Source: Rubrivivax sp.
GTDB lineage: Bacteria; Pseudomonadota; Gammaproteobacteria; Burkholderiales; Burkholderiaceae_C
Assembly: GCA_016789955.1 (NCBI GenBank)
Contig: JAEUPB010000075.1
Coordinates: forward strand, 124,001-188,000
DNA length: 64,000 nucleotides
Reading direction: 5' to 3'
Numbering within the stretch: the first letter of the stretch is position 1; each line of letters starts with the position of its first letter. Below the pieces are notes generated by a model, which did no database searches, was not told the DNA's origin, and saw only the letters and a program-made list of their open reading frames with translations. The translations under genes were made by a program, and so were the position numbers. This document shows positions 43,328-51,360 of the stretch, piece after piece.

Positions 43328-44620
43328 TCAACCGAAGTCGATGCGCACCGCGTCGGTGATGCGGTAGTCCTCTTCCACCACCGGCATCCACGACCACTTG
43401 TCGAAGGTCGTGCACGGGTGCGAGATGCCCAGCCCCACGCGCTCGCCCACCACCGGTGCAAACGCGGCGTCGGCCGCGTCCCAGCGCAGGTGCGCGTGCT
43501 GGTCGTTGAGCCCGGTGATCCTCCAGCTCGGCGGCACGGCCTGCGGTACGAGCGAGCCAGCGGCCGCGCGCGCGATCGGGAACGGCATCTCGATGTCGTA
43601 CGACAGGTCGCGCCGGCCGCCGGTCAGCAGCGCCAGGCCCGGCTCGGGGCAAGACTGCACGTACGTCCACACCTCCAGCGCCGGGCGCAGCGTCTCGGTG
43701 CAGCCGCAGCGCTCGGCCACCGCGGCGAGCATGCGCCGGTACTGCCCGTGGTCGTGCGTCACATAGCAGCCCGAGCGCAGCAGGCCGCGCACCGGGCGGC
43801 CGAGCGCCGGCTTCAGCCGTCCGGCGACGAGGTCGAAGATCGCGGAGCCGCCGGCCGACATCAGCACCTCGTCGGCGTCGAACAGGCCCTCGGCGTCGCA
43901 GGCCCGGGCCAGCGCCTCGACGCGATCCATCAGCGCCTGTGCGTAGGGCACATCGGTCTCGCTGCGGCCCTTCGCACCCAGACCTTCGTAGCACTCGATG
44001 CCGCACAGGCGCACTGCCGTGCTCGCGTGCAGCCCACGGGCCAGCGCCAGCGCCTCGGCATGGCCGCGGCAGCCGGTGCGGCCGCCCTCGACGCCGAGTT
44101 CCAGCAGCACCTCGAACGGCGGTCCGGCATGCGCGGTGCTCCAGGCCTCGATCAGCGCGAGCTGCGCCGCCGAGTCGACGAGGAACACGATGCGCAGCCC
44201 GGCGTGCGCCGCGATCAGCGCGCGGATCGCGCCCAGGTCCGCGGCGCCCAGCACCTGGTTGGCGATCAGCACGCGGCGCGCGCCGGCCGACACGCCCACG
44301 GCGACCTGCGTGACGGTGGCGAAGGTGATGCCCCAAGCGCCGGCGTCCAGCTGGCGGCGGAACAGCTCGGGCGACATCGTCGTCTTGCCATGCGGCGCCA
44401 GGTCGATGCCGCGCTCGCGCACGAAGCGCTGCATCCACGCGATGTTGTGCGCCAGCGCCTCGCGCCTGAGCACCGCCAGCGGCAGCGGCAGCCGCCCGTC
44501 GAGCACGTGCCAGCCGGCCGCGGCGAGCTGCTCGCGGCTCATCGGCGGGGCGTCGTGGGGCCAGCCCTTCAGGCCGGGGGCGTAGGGGGTGTCGCGGCTG
44601 GCGCAGGTGTCGCCGGCCAT
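43328..44620 (-). CDS. PLP-dependent D-threonine aldolase/D-serine dehydratase-like protein
   Basis: 430 residues. N-terminal alanine-racemase barrel with the PLP lysine in APHGKTTMSPELF near residue 80, then FATVTQVAVGVSAG and GGSAIF phosphate loops; C-terminal D-ser_dehydrat domain with the metal pair GISHPCTTFDKW. This arrangement matches yeast-type D-serine dehydratase (DSD1) and D-threonine aldolase. Reactions are PLP-dependent cleavage or dehydration of D-hydroxyamino acids with a divalent metal. It starts two bases after the upstream MBL gene and probably shares its transcript. Confidence 0.86.
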   Translation of the reverse strand: MAGDTCASRDTPYAPGLKGWPHDAPPMSREQLAAAGWHVLDGRLPLPLAVLRREALAHNIAWMQRFVRERGIDLAPHGKTTMSPELFRRQLDAGAWGITFATVTQVAVGVSAGARRVLIANQVLGAADLGAIRALIAAHAGLRIVFLVDSAAQLALIEAWSTAHAGPPFEVLLELGVEGGRTGCRGHAEALALARGLHASTAVRLCGIECYEGLGAKGRSETDVPYAQALMDRVEALARACDAEGLFDADEVLMSAGGSAIFDLVAGRLKPALGRPVRGLLRSGCYVTHDHGQYRRMLAAVAERCGCTETLRPALEVWTYVQSCPEPGLALLTGGRRDLSYDIEMPFPIARAAAGSLVPQAVPPSWRITGLNDQHAHLRWDAADAAFAPVVGERVGLGISHPCTTFDKWSWMPVVEEDYRITDAVRIDFG

Positions 44621-44622
44621 CG

Positions 44623-45654
44623 TCACGGCATCATCTCGAAGCGGTCGCGGTTCGCGCGGGCGCACTCGGCGATCACGGTGAGCGTGCGCACCACGCCCTC
44701 GGTACCGATGACGAACGGGTTCGGTGCCGACGGGTTCGCGCGCAACGCGGCCAGCCGCGACACCGTGAGGTCGTTGGCCGGGTGGTTGGACAGCAGCACC
44801 TCGATCTTCTCGGTGCGCGCGATCTCGCGCATGCGGTCGGCCGCGGCGATGTAGGCGTCGAGCCGGCGCAGGTCGCGGCCGAAGTTGAAGCTGGTGCCGC
44901 CCCACACGACCGCACGCCAGCTGCGCGCGCCCGAGCGCACCTCGAACACCGGCGAGATCGTGCCCAGCGTATGGCCGGGGGTCACGACCATCGTCACCAT
45001 CGTGTCGCCCTGGCGCAGCACGTCGCCGTCCTGGATCGACAGGTCGCGTGTCCGGTCACGCCGCGGCGGCGCCGGCCAGATCGGGTTGGCGAACTCGAGC
45101 TGCGTCTCGGTCATCGTCCAGTCGATCTCGCTCATCACCACGCGCGGCTTCGAGGCCGCCGCGACCTCGCGGATGCGGTCGGCGCCGCCGTAGTGGTCGC
45201 CGTGCCCGTGCGTGACGAGGATGGTCTTGATCGACGCCGGGTCCAGCCCCTGCGCCTTCAGGCCACCGACGATCAGGCGATCGGCTTCGTCGACGGTGTT
45301 CAGCGCGTCGATCAGCACCAGGCCGTCGCTGGTCTTCAGCGCCCAGGCACTGACCCAGGCGCCGCCGACGTAGACGAGGTTGTCGAAGGCTGCGCCGGGC
45401 GGCGGCGCGGGCCGCGCGATGAGCCCGGCGAGGTCGATGCTGCCGGCCGCGGGGCGGGTGGCCGAGGCCGGCTTGCACAGGCCGAGGTACTCGGGGTACT
45501 CCTTGCCGGCGGCGCGGGTGGCCGCGTCGACATGGGCCTGCACCGAGGCTTCGGTGGCGGCGGCGAGAACCGCCGGGACCGGCAGCAGGCCGGCGGTGGC
45601 AATCGCCAGGACGGCGCTGCGCACGAGGCGCGGTGAGTGGAACTGAGGCGTCAT
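44623..45654 (-). CDS. Exported metallo-beta-lactamase-fold protein (subclass B3-like)
   Basis: 343 residues. Signal peptide VRSAVLAIATAGLLPVPAVLA with Ala-x-Ala cut. Zinc motif VTHGHGDHYGGAD, a later His in TPGHTLGTISPVF and the LSNHPANDL site give all ligands of the fold; the LGTISPVFEV segment and GGTSFNFG resemble B3-type beta-lactamase relatives. A true beta-lactamase cannot be claimed from sequence alone; many such proteins are lactonases or alkyl sulfatase-like. The start at 45654 (MTPQFHSP) is preferred over a TTG/ATG further up because the signal begins there. First gene of the minus-strand trio. Confidence 0.83.
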   Translation of the reverse strand: MTPQFHSPRLVRSAVLAIATAGLLPVPAVLAAATEASVQAHVDAATRAAGKEYPEYLGLCKPASATRPAAGSIDLAGLIARPAPPPGAAFDNLVYVGGAWVSAWALKTSDGLVLIDALNTVDEADRLIVGGLKAQGLDPASIKTILVTHGHGDHYGGADRIREVAAASKPRVVMSEIDWTMTETQLEFANPIWPAPPRRDRTRDLSIQDGDVLRQGDTMVTMVVTPGHTLGTISPVFEVRSGARSWRAVVWGGTSFNFGRDLRRLDAYIAAADRMREIARTEKIEVLLSNHPANDLTVSRLAALRANPSAPNPFVIGTEGVVRTLTVIAECARANRDRFEMMP

Positions 45655-45748
45655 GGCGGGCTGGCCGGCGGTGGATCGCCGGATCGTAGCTCGACCGGTC
45701 CTGCGCCCGGGTCGGCCGGCCGACGTGCGTGATCGCACCTTTCCAAGA

Positions 45749-45764
45749 ACATTTGTACAAATGT
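45749..45764. promoter_or_regulatory. 16-bp perfect AT-rich palindrome
   Basis: ACATTTGTACAAATGT is a perfect palindrome with core TGTACA, strongly AT-rich in an otherwise GC-rich region. It lies between the divergent MBL gene and mechanosensitive channel gene, 85-95 bp from each start. Such sites suit dimeric repressors (GntR, TetR) or MerR-like LitR/CarH regulators, several of which use TGTACA; the factor is not nearby. Confidence 0.55.
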
Positions 45765-45834
45765 AAATGCGGCGGCCGGAACTTCCCGGCTGCCGCTCGG
45801 ATCAGCTCCTGTCGGCAACCCGCAGGAGGCGCGC

Positions 45835-46752
45835 GTGCAGGGCTGGATGACGTGGTGGGAGACCTCGGGCGGCGAGCGCTGGCTGGTGCCGGCCCTGGCG
45901 GCGTTGCGCATCGTGCTGATCCTCGCCGCGGCCTGGCTGCTGGTCGCGGTGCTGCAGAAGCTCGTGAAGACGGCGCGTATCCGCATCGCCGCACGCCTGC
46001 AGGGCGAGGGTGCGGCGACGCGGGCCGAGACCATCGGCCGCGTGATCCGCTACCTGGTGGCACTCGTGGTCGGGGCGCTGGCACTGATGATGGTGCTGGC
46101 CGAGATCGGGATCTCGCTGGCGCCCATCCTCGGCGCGGCCGGCGTGGTGGGACTCGCGGTCGGGTTCGGCGCGCAGTCGCTGGTCAAGGACTACTTCACC
46201 GGCTTCTTCATCCTGTTCGAGGACCAGATCCGCACCGGCGACGTCGTCAAGGTCGCCGACATCGGCGGCCTCGTCGAGGACATCACGCTGCGCCACGTGC
46301 GGCTGCGCGACTACGACGGCACCGTGCACTTCATCCCCAACAGCCTCATCACCACCGTCAGCAACATGAGCCGCGGCCACGCGCAGTCCGTGTGCGACAT
46401 CGGCGTCGCGTACCGCGAGAACCTCGACGAGGTGTACACGGTGATGCGCGAGACCGCCGCCGCCCTGCGCGCCGACGCGGCCTACGCACCGCGCATCCTC
46501 GCGCCGCTCGAACTGGCCGGCGTCGAGCGCTGGGACGACAGCGCGGTGGTGGTGCGCTGCCGCTTCAAGGTGGTGCCGCTGGCGCAGTGGGACGTGCGGC
46601 GCGAATTCCTGAAGCGGCTCAAGCAGGCCTTCGACGAGCGCGGCATCGAGATCCCGTACCCACATGTCACGGTCTACGCCGGCGCCGACCGCCAGGGCCG
46701 CGCTCCGTCGCTGCCGGTGCGGCTCGACGGCGCCCCGGCGCGCGAGGGATGA
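45835..46752 (+). CDS. Small-conductance mechanosensitive channel (MscS family)
   Basis: 305 residues, GTG start with AGGAGG upstream. Three N-terminal membrane helices; the third is the pore helix GAAGVVGLAVGFGAQSLVKDYFTGF, followed by the beta domain FILFEDQIRTGDVVKVADIGG and the MscS vestibule with VHFIPNSLITTVSNMSRG. The channel opens under membrane tension and releases solutes in osmotic downshift. It ends right at a truncated toxin gene. Confidence 0.92.
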   Translation: MQGWMTWWETSGGERWLVPALAALRIVLILAAAWLLVAVLQKLVKTARIRIAARLQGEGAATRAETIGRVIRYLVALVVGALALMMVLAEIGISLAPILGAAGVVGLAVGFGAQSLVKDYFTGFFILFEDQIRTGDVVKVADIGGLVEDITLRHVRLRDYDGTVHFIPNSLITTVSNMSRGHAQSVCDIGVAYRENLDEVYTVMRETAAALRADAAYAPRILAPLELAGVERWDDSAVVVRCRFKVVPLAQWDVRREFLKRLKQAFDERGIEIPYPHVTVYAGADRQGRAPSLPVRLDGAPAREG

Positions 46753-46943
46753 AGCGCACTCTCGAGCGCCGTGCGCCGCTTTCCGGGCGGCAGCAGTCGG
46801 GCCCCGAGCATCATCTCCGCCTGGGTGACGGCCGTGACGAACAGGCTGTCGGCAGGCTGCGCCGCGATCCAGGCGAGCACCGCGGGTGCGGTTGCACTGC
46901 GCAGCAGTTCTGACAGGACGTTGGTGTCCAGCACCATGCTCAT
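46753..46943 (-). pseudogene. Truncated VapC/FitB PIN-domain toxin fragment
   Basis: About 64 codons from the ATG at 46943 match the start of FitB-like PIN toxins: MVLDTNVLSELL with the first catalytic Asp, the middle AWIAAQPADSLFVTAVTQAEM with the acidic residue and LPPGKRRTALESAL. Immediately afterwards the reading frame runs into the mscS gene on the opposite strand (stop at 46674) and loses similarity, so the C-terminal half with the remaining catalytic Asp residues is gone. No antitoxin gene is recognisable upstream. Likely a deletion remnant. Confidence 0.7.
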
Positions 46944-47117
46944 CGGCGGCGCGCCGGGGGCTTGCGTCGGGGCTGCGGGGGCGTCGCCGACGGGAGGTCG
47001 GGGGGCGGCCGCACCGGATCGCGGGGCTCGTTCCCGTGAGCGGGCTGAATCGGCCGCTGGCGCCGCGCGCCCCGCCCGTGGCCTGCAGCGGCGCCTGCGC
47101 GTAGCGGTCGCGGACGC

Positions 47118-47432
47118 CTAGACCCCGGACAGCACAGCGTCCAGCGCAGAGACCAGCGCGCTGGCCTGTGCCGCCACGTTGGCCACCGGTCGCCGCAGCA
47201 GCCTGGCCGGCAGCGGCGCGGCGTAGTGCGCCAGCGCATGCAGCCGGCGGCCCTTGACCACGATGACCGGACACAGGGACGTCGGCACCTTCCCGACGAA
47301 CTCCAGAACGGCCAGCGGCAGGGTCAACCGCGTGGCGAGGGCATCGAGCAGGTCGCTCTGGATCACGACCACGTAGGGGATCCCGGTGGCTGCGCTGCTG
47401 CTCGGATTGGCGTAGACATCGTACTGGGCCAT
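47118..47432 (-). CDS. ccdB: CcdB-family toxin
   Basis: 104 residues, full CcdB length. The start MAQYDVYANPS, the GIPYVVVIQSDLLDALATRL segment and the SLCPVIVVKGRRLHALAHYAA region match plasmid F CcdB, which poisons DNA gyrase; the C-terminal ends SALDAVLSGV rather than the WGI of F CcdB, so gyrase poisoning is an inference. It starts six bases after the antitoxin stop, in the usual antitoxin-toxin order. Confidence 0.88.
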   Translation of the reverse strand: MAQYDVYANPSSSAATGIPYVVVIQSDLLDALATRLTLPLAVLEFVGKVPTSLCPVIVVKGRRLHALAHYAAPLPARLLRRPVANVAAQASALVSALDAVLSGV

Positions 47433-47438
47433 CGGGCC

Positions 47439-47708
47439 TCACCACGGGCGCAGGTCGGCACCCGGAATGCCATGCGCTTCGACGCGGGCGTTCTCGGCGG
47501 CGATCCAGTCGCCGAACTCCGCCTCGAACGCCTTCCTGCGTGCGGCGCGGCTGGCCTTGGCTTGGCGAGCCTGCAGCGCCTGATAGTGCTCGGCCGAGAG
47601 GATCACGGTGTCGAGTTGACCTGCCTTTTCCACGAACACCGGTTCGCGCTTGGCCTGGGCGCAGAGGCTGCCGAATCGGTTCTTGGCTTCCGTGGCGGTG
47701 ACTCGCAT
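47439..47708 (-). CDS. Hybrid antitoxin: Phd/YefM-like N-terminus, CcdA-like C-terminus
   Basis: 89 residues, AGGAGG before the ATG. Residues 1-45 form a Phd/YefM fold (VTATEAKNRFGSLCAQA, VILSAEHYQAL) that would dimerise and bind the operator. Residues 55-89 look like the intrinsically disordered CcdA tail, with FEAEFGDWIAAENARVEAHG and LRPW at the end, which in CcdA wraps around CcdB. The gene is followed by ccdB, so the tail and toxin match even though the DNA-binding half belongs to another family. Confidence 0.85.
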   Translation of the reverse strand: MRVTATEAKNRFGSLCAQAKREPVFVEKAGQLDTVILSAEHYQALQARQAKASRAARRKAFEAEFGDWIAAENARVEAHGIPGADLRPW

Positions 47709-47727
47709 CGGGTGGTTCCTCCTGAGC

Positions 47728-47743
47728 TAGCCATTTTAGCCAT
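47728..47743 (-). promoter_or_regulatory. Tandem repeat operator before the hybrid antitoxin gene
   Basis: On the minus strand ATGGCTAAAATGGCTA is a direct repeat of ATGGCTA separated by two bases. It ends 19 bp before the antitoxin ATG, next to its ribosome-binding site. Phd/YefM-type antitoxins bind short repeated sites to repress their own operon, so this is a good candidate operator and its promoter. Confidence 0.5.
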
Positions 47744-47840
47744 TCGTCCTTCGGTACCGGCCGCGGCTGCGCCGCAGCGTTCCAACCCGCGCGTCGCGGC
47801 ACTACAGTCCCGCTGCCTCTGCCGCTCCCCGGCCCCGCCC

Positions 47841-48944
47841 ATGGACCCCATCCACCACACCATCGCCATCCAGCAGGTGCACGGCATCCTGCTGGGCGCG
47901 CGCCATCGTGGCCTGGCGGTGGAGCCGCTGCTGCTGCAGGCGGGCATCGCGCCGGCGCTGCTGGAGTCGCCGCTGGCGCGCATCTCGCAGCTCCAGTACG
48001 CGGCGCTGATCCGGCTGCTGCGGCGGCGGCTGCGCGACGAGCTCTGGGGGCTCACCGACCGCCCGCTGAAGCCCGGCACTTTCGCGCACGTGATGCGGCG
48101 TGGGGTGGGCTGCGCGACGCTCGGCGAGGCGCTGCGCGCGGGCCACGCGCAGTTGCACCTGCTGCTCGACGACTTCGTGCCGCGGCTGCAGGTGCACGGC
48201 GGCGTGGCGCGGCTGCGCTACGTGCCGCGGCGCGCGTCCGACACGCGGCTGGACTACGCGATCAAGGCCACGATGCTGCTGGGCTACGGCGCCGCGTCGT
48301 GGCTGGTGGCGCGGCGCATTCCGCTGCTCTCGGTGGACTACACCGACGGCCACCGCAGCGCCGAGACCTCGCGCGTCTACCAGGTGCCGGTGCGCTTCGG
48401 CGAGCCCTGCGTCGGCCTGTCGTTCGAGGCGCGCTGGCTCGAGCTGCCGGTGGTGCAGTCTCCGCAGAGCCTGCGCGACTGGCTGCGCGGCGCGCCGGCC
48501 AATCTGATCGTGCGCTACCGCGACAGCAGCAGCGTCACCGACCGCATCCGCCGCGTGCTGCGCAAGGGCCTGGGCGGCGAGATGCCGTCGCTGGACGACG
48601 TGAGCGCGATGCTCGCGGTGGCGCCGCAGACGCTGCGCCGCCGGCTGCAGGCCGAGGGCCGCGGCTTCCAGCAGCTGAAGGACGAGACCCGCCGCGACGC
48701 CGCCATCGAGTGGCTGCTGCAGACGCCGTGGCCGCTGCCCGAGATCGCCGCGCGGCTGGGCTTCTCGGAGGCCAGCACCTTCCACCGCGCGTTCAAGCAG
48801 TGGACGGGGCTGGCGCCGGGCGAGTACCGGCAGGTGCATGCGGCCGAGGAAGGGCGACGCGGCCCGGTGGCCTCCGTGGGCACCGTGGCATCGCGGCCGG
48901 GCGATGCGCCGGCCGCCAGCGTCCCGCAGACGCTGCTAGCCTGA
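47841..48944 (+). CDS. AraC-family transcriptional regulator
   Basis: 367 residues. The N-terminal two-thirds is the OruR/PF12625-type sensor domain (HGILLGARHRGLAVEPLLLQAG), and the C-terminal third is the AraC double helix-turn-helix with PSLDDVSAMLAVAPQTLRRRL and the second helix pair ending LGFSEASTFHRAFKQWTGLAPGEYR. Such regulators usually sense a metabolite and activate neighbouring genes; the convergent CoA transferase and Bug operon is the nearest catabolic set. Its stop overlaps that of the CoA transferase by nine bases. TACAGT lies 33 bp before the start as a possible -10. Confidence 0.9.
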   Translation: MDPIHHTIAIQQVHGILLGARHRGLAVEPLLLQAGIAPALLESPLARISQLQYAALIRLLRRRLRDELWGLTDRPLKPGTFAHVMRRGVGCATLGEALRAGHAQLHLLLDDFVPRLQVHGGVARLRYVPRRASDTRLDYAIKATMLLGYGAASWLVARRIPLLSVDYTDGHRSAETSRVYQVPVRFGEPCVGLSFEARWLELPVVQSPQSLRDWLRGAPANLIVRYRDSSSVTDRIRRVLRKGLGGEMPSLDDVSAMLAVAPQTLRRRLQAEGRGFQQLKDETRRDAAIEWLLQTPWPLPEIAARLGFSEASTFHRAFKQWTGLAPGEYRQVHAAEEGRRGPVASVGTVASRPGDAPAASVPQTLLA

Positions 48945-50150
48945 GCGGCCCGCCTGCACCACGCCCTGCGCGATCAGCTCGTCGATCTCGGCGTCGCTGC
49001 GGCCGCATGCGCGCAGCACCTCGCGCGTGTGCTCGCCCAGGTGCGGCGCGGCCGGCACGGGCTGCGCGTGCGCGCCATCGAAGCGTGCCGCCGGGCGTGG
49101 CATGCGGATGCGGCCGATGCCGGCGTGCGCCACCTCCGCGAAGGTGCCGTTGTGCATCACCTGCGCGTCGTGCGGCAGCTCGGCCTTTCGGTTGACGCGG
49201 CCGGCGGGCGCGCCTTCGGCAGCGAGCCGCTCGAGCCAGTGCGCCACCGGCTGCTGCGCGATGAAGCCCTCGGCCATTGCGCGCAGCTCAGCGTAGTGGC
49301 GGCGCCGCAGCGGGATCGTGGTGAAGCGCGGATCGACGATCCACTCCGGGTGCCCGAACGCGCGGCACATGCCGGCGAACTCGTCGTCCTGCGGCGTGAC
49401 CATCGCGAACCAGCCGTCGGCCGCGCGCCACAGCGCCAGCGTGCTGCCGTACTCGGGCACCGGCTCGGGCGGCTCGTCGAGGAACGCGTGGTTGTAGCCG
49501 GCCTCGGGCCACAGGAAGGCCACCGCGGCGTCGAGCATGTTCACCTGCACGCGGCGGCCGCCGCCGTCGCGGCTGCGCGCCAGCAGCGCGGCGGTGAGCG
49601 CCTGCGCCGCGGTGAGCGCGGTGACCTTGTCGCACATCAGCGTGCGCAGCAGCCGCGGCTCGCCGCTGCGCTCGTCGGGGTGCGCGTCGGCCATGCCCGA
49701 GACGGCCTGGATCACGGTGTCGTACACCCGCTCGCCGGCGCGCGGGCCGTCGGGCCCGTAGCCGGTGATCGAGAGCATGACGAGCCGCGGATGCTCGGCG
49801 TGCAGGCGCTCCCAGGGCAGGCCCAGTCGCTCCATCACGCCGGGGCGGAAGTTCTCCACCACCGCGTCGGCGCGCGCGATCAGCTCGCGCAGGATGTGCA
49901 GGCCCGCGGGCTGGCGCGCATCGAGCACGATCGAGCGCTTGCCGCGGTTCAGCGCGGCGTAGAGGCCGCTGAGGTCGCCCTTGGCAGGGCCGATCACGCG
50001 CGTCAGGTCGCCGCCGCGGCTCTCGACCTTGATCACCTCGGCGCCCTGGTCGGCGAGCATCCCGGTGGCCATCGGCCCCGAGACCACGGTGGAGAGGTCG
50101 AGGATGCGCAGGCCCGCCAGCGGGCGGCTCGCGTCCGGGACGGTGCTCAT
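48936..50150 (-). CDS. Family III CoA-transferase (CaiB/BaiF)
   Basis: 404 residues. The start LAGLRILDLSTVVSGPMATGMLADQGAEVIKVE and ENFRPGVMERLGLPWE are strong signatures of family III; the region RTLMCDKVTALTAAQALTAA carries the Asp that forms the mixed anhydride. The enzyme moves CoA between organic acids without ATP. It lies ten bases behind the Bug receptor gene on the same strand, so a receptor plus CoA activation of the bound acid is likely. Donor and acceptor unknown. Confidence 0.92.
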   Translation of the reverse strand: MSTVPDASRPLAGLRILDLSTVVSGPMATGMLADQGAEVIKVESRGGDLTRVIGPAKGDLSGLYAALNRGKRSIVLDARQPAGLHILRELIARADAVVENFRPGVMERLGLPWERLHAEHPRLVMLSITGYGPDGPRAGERVYDTVIQAVSGMADAHPDERSGEPRLLRTLMCDKVTALTAAQALTAALLARSRDGGGRRVQVNMLDAAVAFLWPEAGYNHAFLDEPPEPVPEYGSTLALWRAADGWFAMVTPQDDEFAGMCRAFGHPEWIVDPRFTTIPLRRRHYAELRAMAEGFIAQQPVAHWLERLAAEGAPAGRVNRKAELPHDAQVMHNGTFAEVAHAGIGRIRMPRPAARFDGAHAQPVPAAPHLGEHTREVLRACGRSDAEIDELIAQGVVQAGRSG

Positions 50151-50160
50151 CGCCGCGCCG

Positions 50161-51168
50161 CTACGGCTGATCGACCTTGATGTTGGCCGCGCGGATCGCC
50201 CGCGCGAAGATCTCGCCGTCGGCGCGGATGGCCTGCGCCAGCTGCTCCGGCGTGCTGCCCACCGGCTCCTGCCCGAATTCGAGCATGCGGTTGCGGATGT
50301 CGTCGGTGCGGATGGCCCGCGCGATGCCGTCGGAGAGCTTGGCCACGATGTCCTTCGGCGTGCCGGCCGGCGCCAGCACCATGAAGAAGCCCACCGGCTC
50401 GAAGCCCTTGTAGCCGAGTTCGAGGAACGTGGGCACGTCGGGGAACACGGTGGCGCGCTGCACGCCGGTCATCGCCAGCACCTTGGCCTTGCCCGCCTGC
50501 GCCAGCGGCCGCAGCGTGGCGGTGTCGAGGATCGCCGCCGACACCTGGCCGCCGAGCAGGTCGGTCACCATCGGTGCCGCGCCCTTGTAGGGGATGTGGG
50601 CCAGGTCGAGCTTGGCGGCGAGGTTCAGCGTCTCGCCGAAGATGTTGGCCGAGGTGCCCTGGCCGAACGACGCGTAGCTGTGCTTGCCCGGGTTGCGGCG
50701 CACCACCGCGATGAACTCCTCCAGCGTGTTGGCCGGGAAGTTCGCGGCCACCGCCAGCGCCACCGCCGAGCGCGACAGCAGCGACACCGGTTCGAAATCC
50801 TTCTGGATGTCGAACGGCAGCTTCTGGTACAGCGCGTGGGCGTAGATGATGTTGGAGATGGTCAGGCCGATCGCATAGCCGTCTGGCGGCATCTTGGCCA
50901 TCTGCGAGATGCCCAGCCAGCCGGCGGCGCCGGGCCGGTTGTCGATCACCGGCGGCTGGCCCCAGTACTCCTGCAGCTTGCCGCCGATGCCGCGCGCCAG
51001 CACGTCGTTGCTGCCGCCGGGCGTGAACGGCACGATGATGCGGATCGGCTTGTTCGGGTAGTCCTGGGCCTGGGCCTGGGCAAGGGCCTCGTTCGGGGCG
51101 ATGGCGGGGGCCAGGCCCAGCGCCAGCAGGTGGCGGCGGCGCAGGGTCGCGAGGGCGGGCAGGGGCAT
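50161..51168 (-). CDS. Bug/TctC-type tripartite tricarboxylate receptor
   Basis: 335 residues from the ATG at 51168, with GGAGA upstream. Signal peptide RRRHLLALGLAPAIAPNEALAQ, then PIRIIVPFTPGGSNDVLAR, DNRPGAAGWLG and HIPYKGAAPMVTDLLGGQ, plus DVPTFLELGYKGFE. Longer in-frame starts upstream add Arg-rich sequence not seen in the family. First gene of the unit with the CoA transferase; its 190-bp leader holds two inverted repeats. Confidence 0.92.
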   Translation of the reverse strand: MPLPALATLRRRHLLALGLAPAIAPNEALAQAQAQDYPNKPIRIIVPFTPGGSNDVLARGIGGKLQEYWGQPPVIDNRPGAAGWLGISQMAKMPPDGYAIGLTISNIIYAHALYQKLPFDIQKDFEPVSLLSRSAVALAVAANFPANTLEEFIAVVRRNPGKHSYASFGQGTSANIFGETLNLAAKLDLAHIPYKGAAPMVTDLLGGQVSAAILDTATLRPLAQAGKAKVLAMTGVQRATVFPDVPTFLELGYKGFEPVGFFMVLAPAGTPKDIVAKLSDGIARAIRTDDIRNRMLEFGQEPVGSTPEQLAQAIRADGEIFARAIRAANIKVDQP

Positions 51169-51209
51169 CGTCGTCTCCGGTGTCGTTCGTCGGCGCAGGG
51201 CGCGCCGAT

Positions 51210-51234
51210 CCGCACGGGCGTGCAGGCCGTGCGG
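51210..51234. repeat. 8-bp inverted repeat in the Bug gene leader
   Basis: CCGCACGG and CCGTGCGG flank a nine-base loop, 42 bases upstream of the Bug start codon. It could fold in the leader mRNA or be a protein site; in GC-rich DNA such a stem may also be chance. Confidence 0.3.
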
Positions 51235-51286
51235 CGCGGATCTTTCGGCGTGCGGGGCCGGCTGGCAATGACGGAAGAGATGACGC

Positions 51287-51311
51287 GGCATTGACCAAAA
51301 ACGCCAATGCC
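51287..51311. promoter_or_regulatory. LysR-box-like inverted repeat upstream of the Bug/CoA-transferase operon
   Basis: GGCATTG and CAATGCC are separated by eleven bases, giving the T-N11-A layout typical of LysR-type binding sites. It lies about 120 bp before the Bug start, a normal distance for such activators. No LysR gene is in the window. Confidence 0.4.
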
Positions 51312-51360
51312 CGCAGGCGCTCCGGGATGAACCTCGTCCGTGGGGCCGAGAGCCGCGCCG

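Noticed and set aside
44623-45654. True subclass B3 beta-lactamase and antibiotic resistance
   Set aside because: The zinc ligands fit the general MBL fold, but no diagnostic B3 residue set can be confirmed by eye, so a resistance claim is not supported.
46940-47239. 99-codon frame upstream of the vapC fragment as its antitoxin
   Set aside because: It ends in an ATGA overlap with the toxin start, which is tempting, but the product is Arg/Pro-rich without an antitoxin motif and overlaps ccdB.
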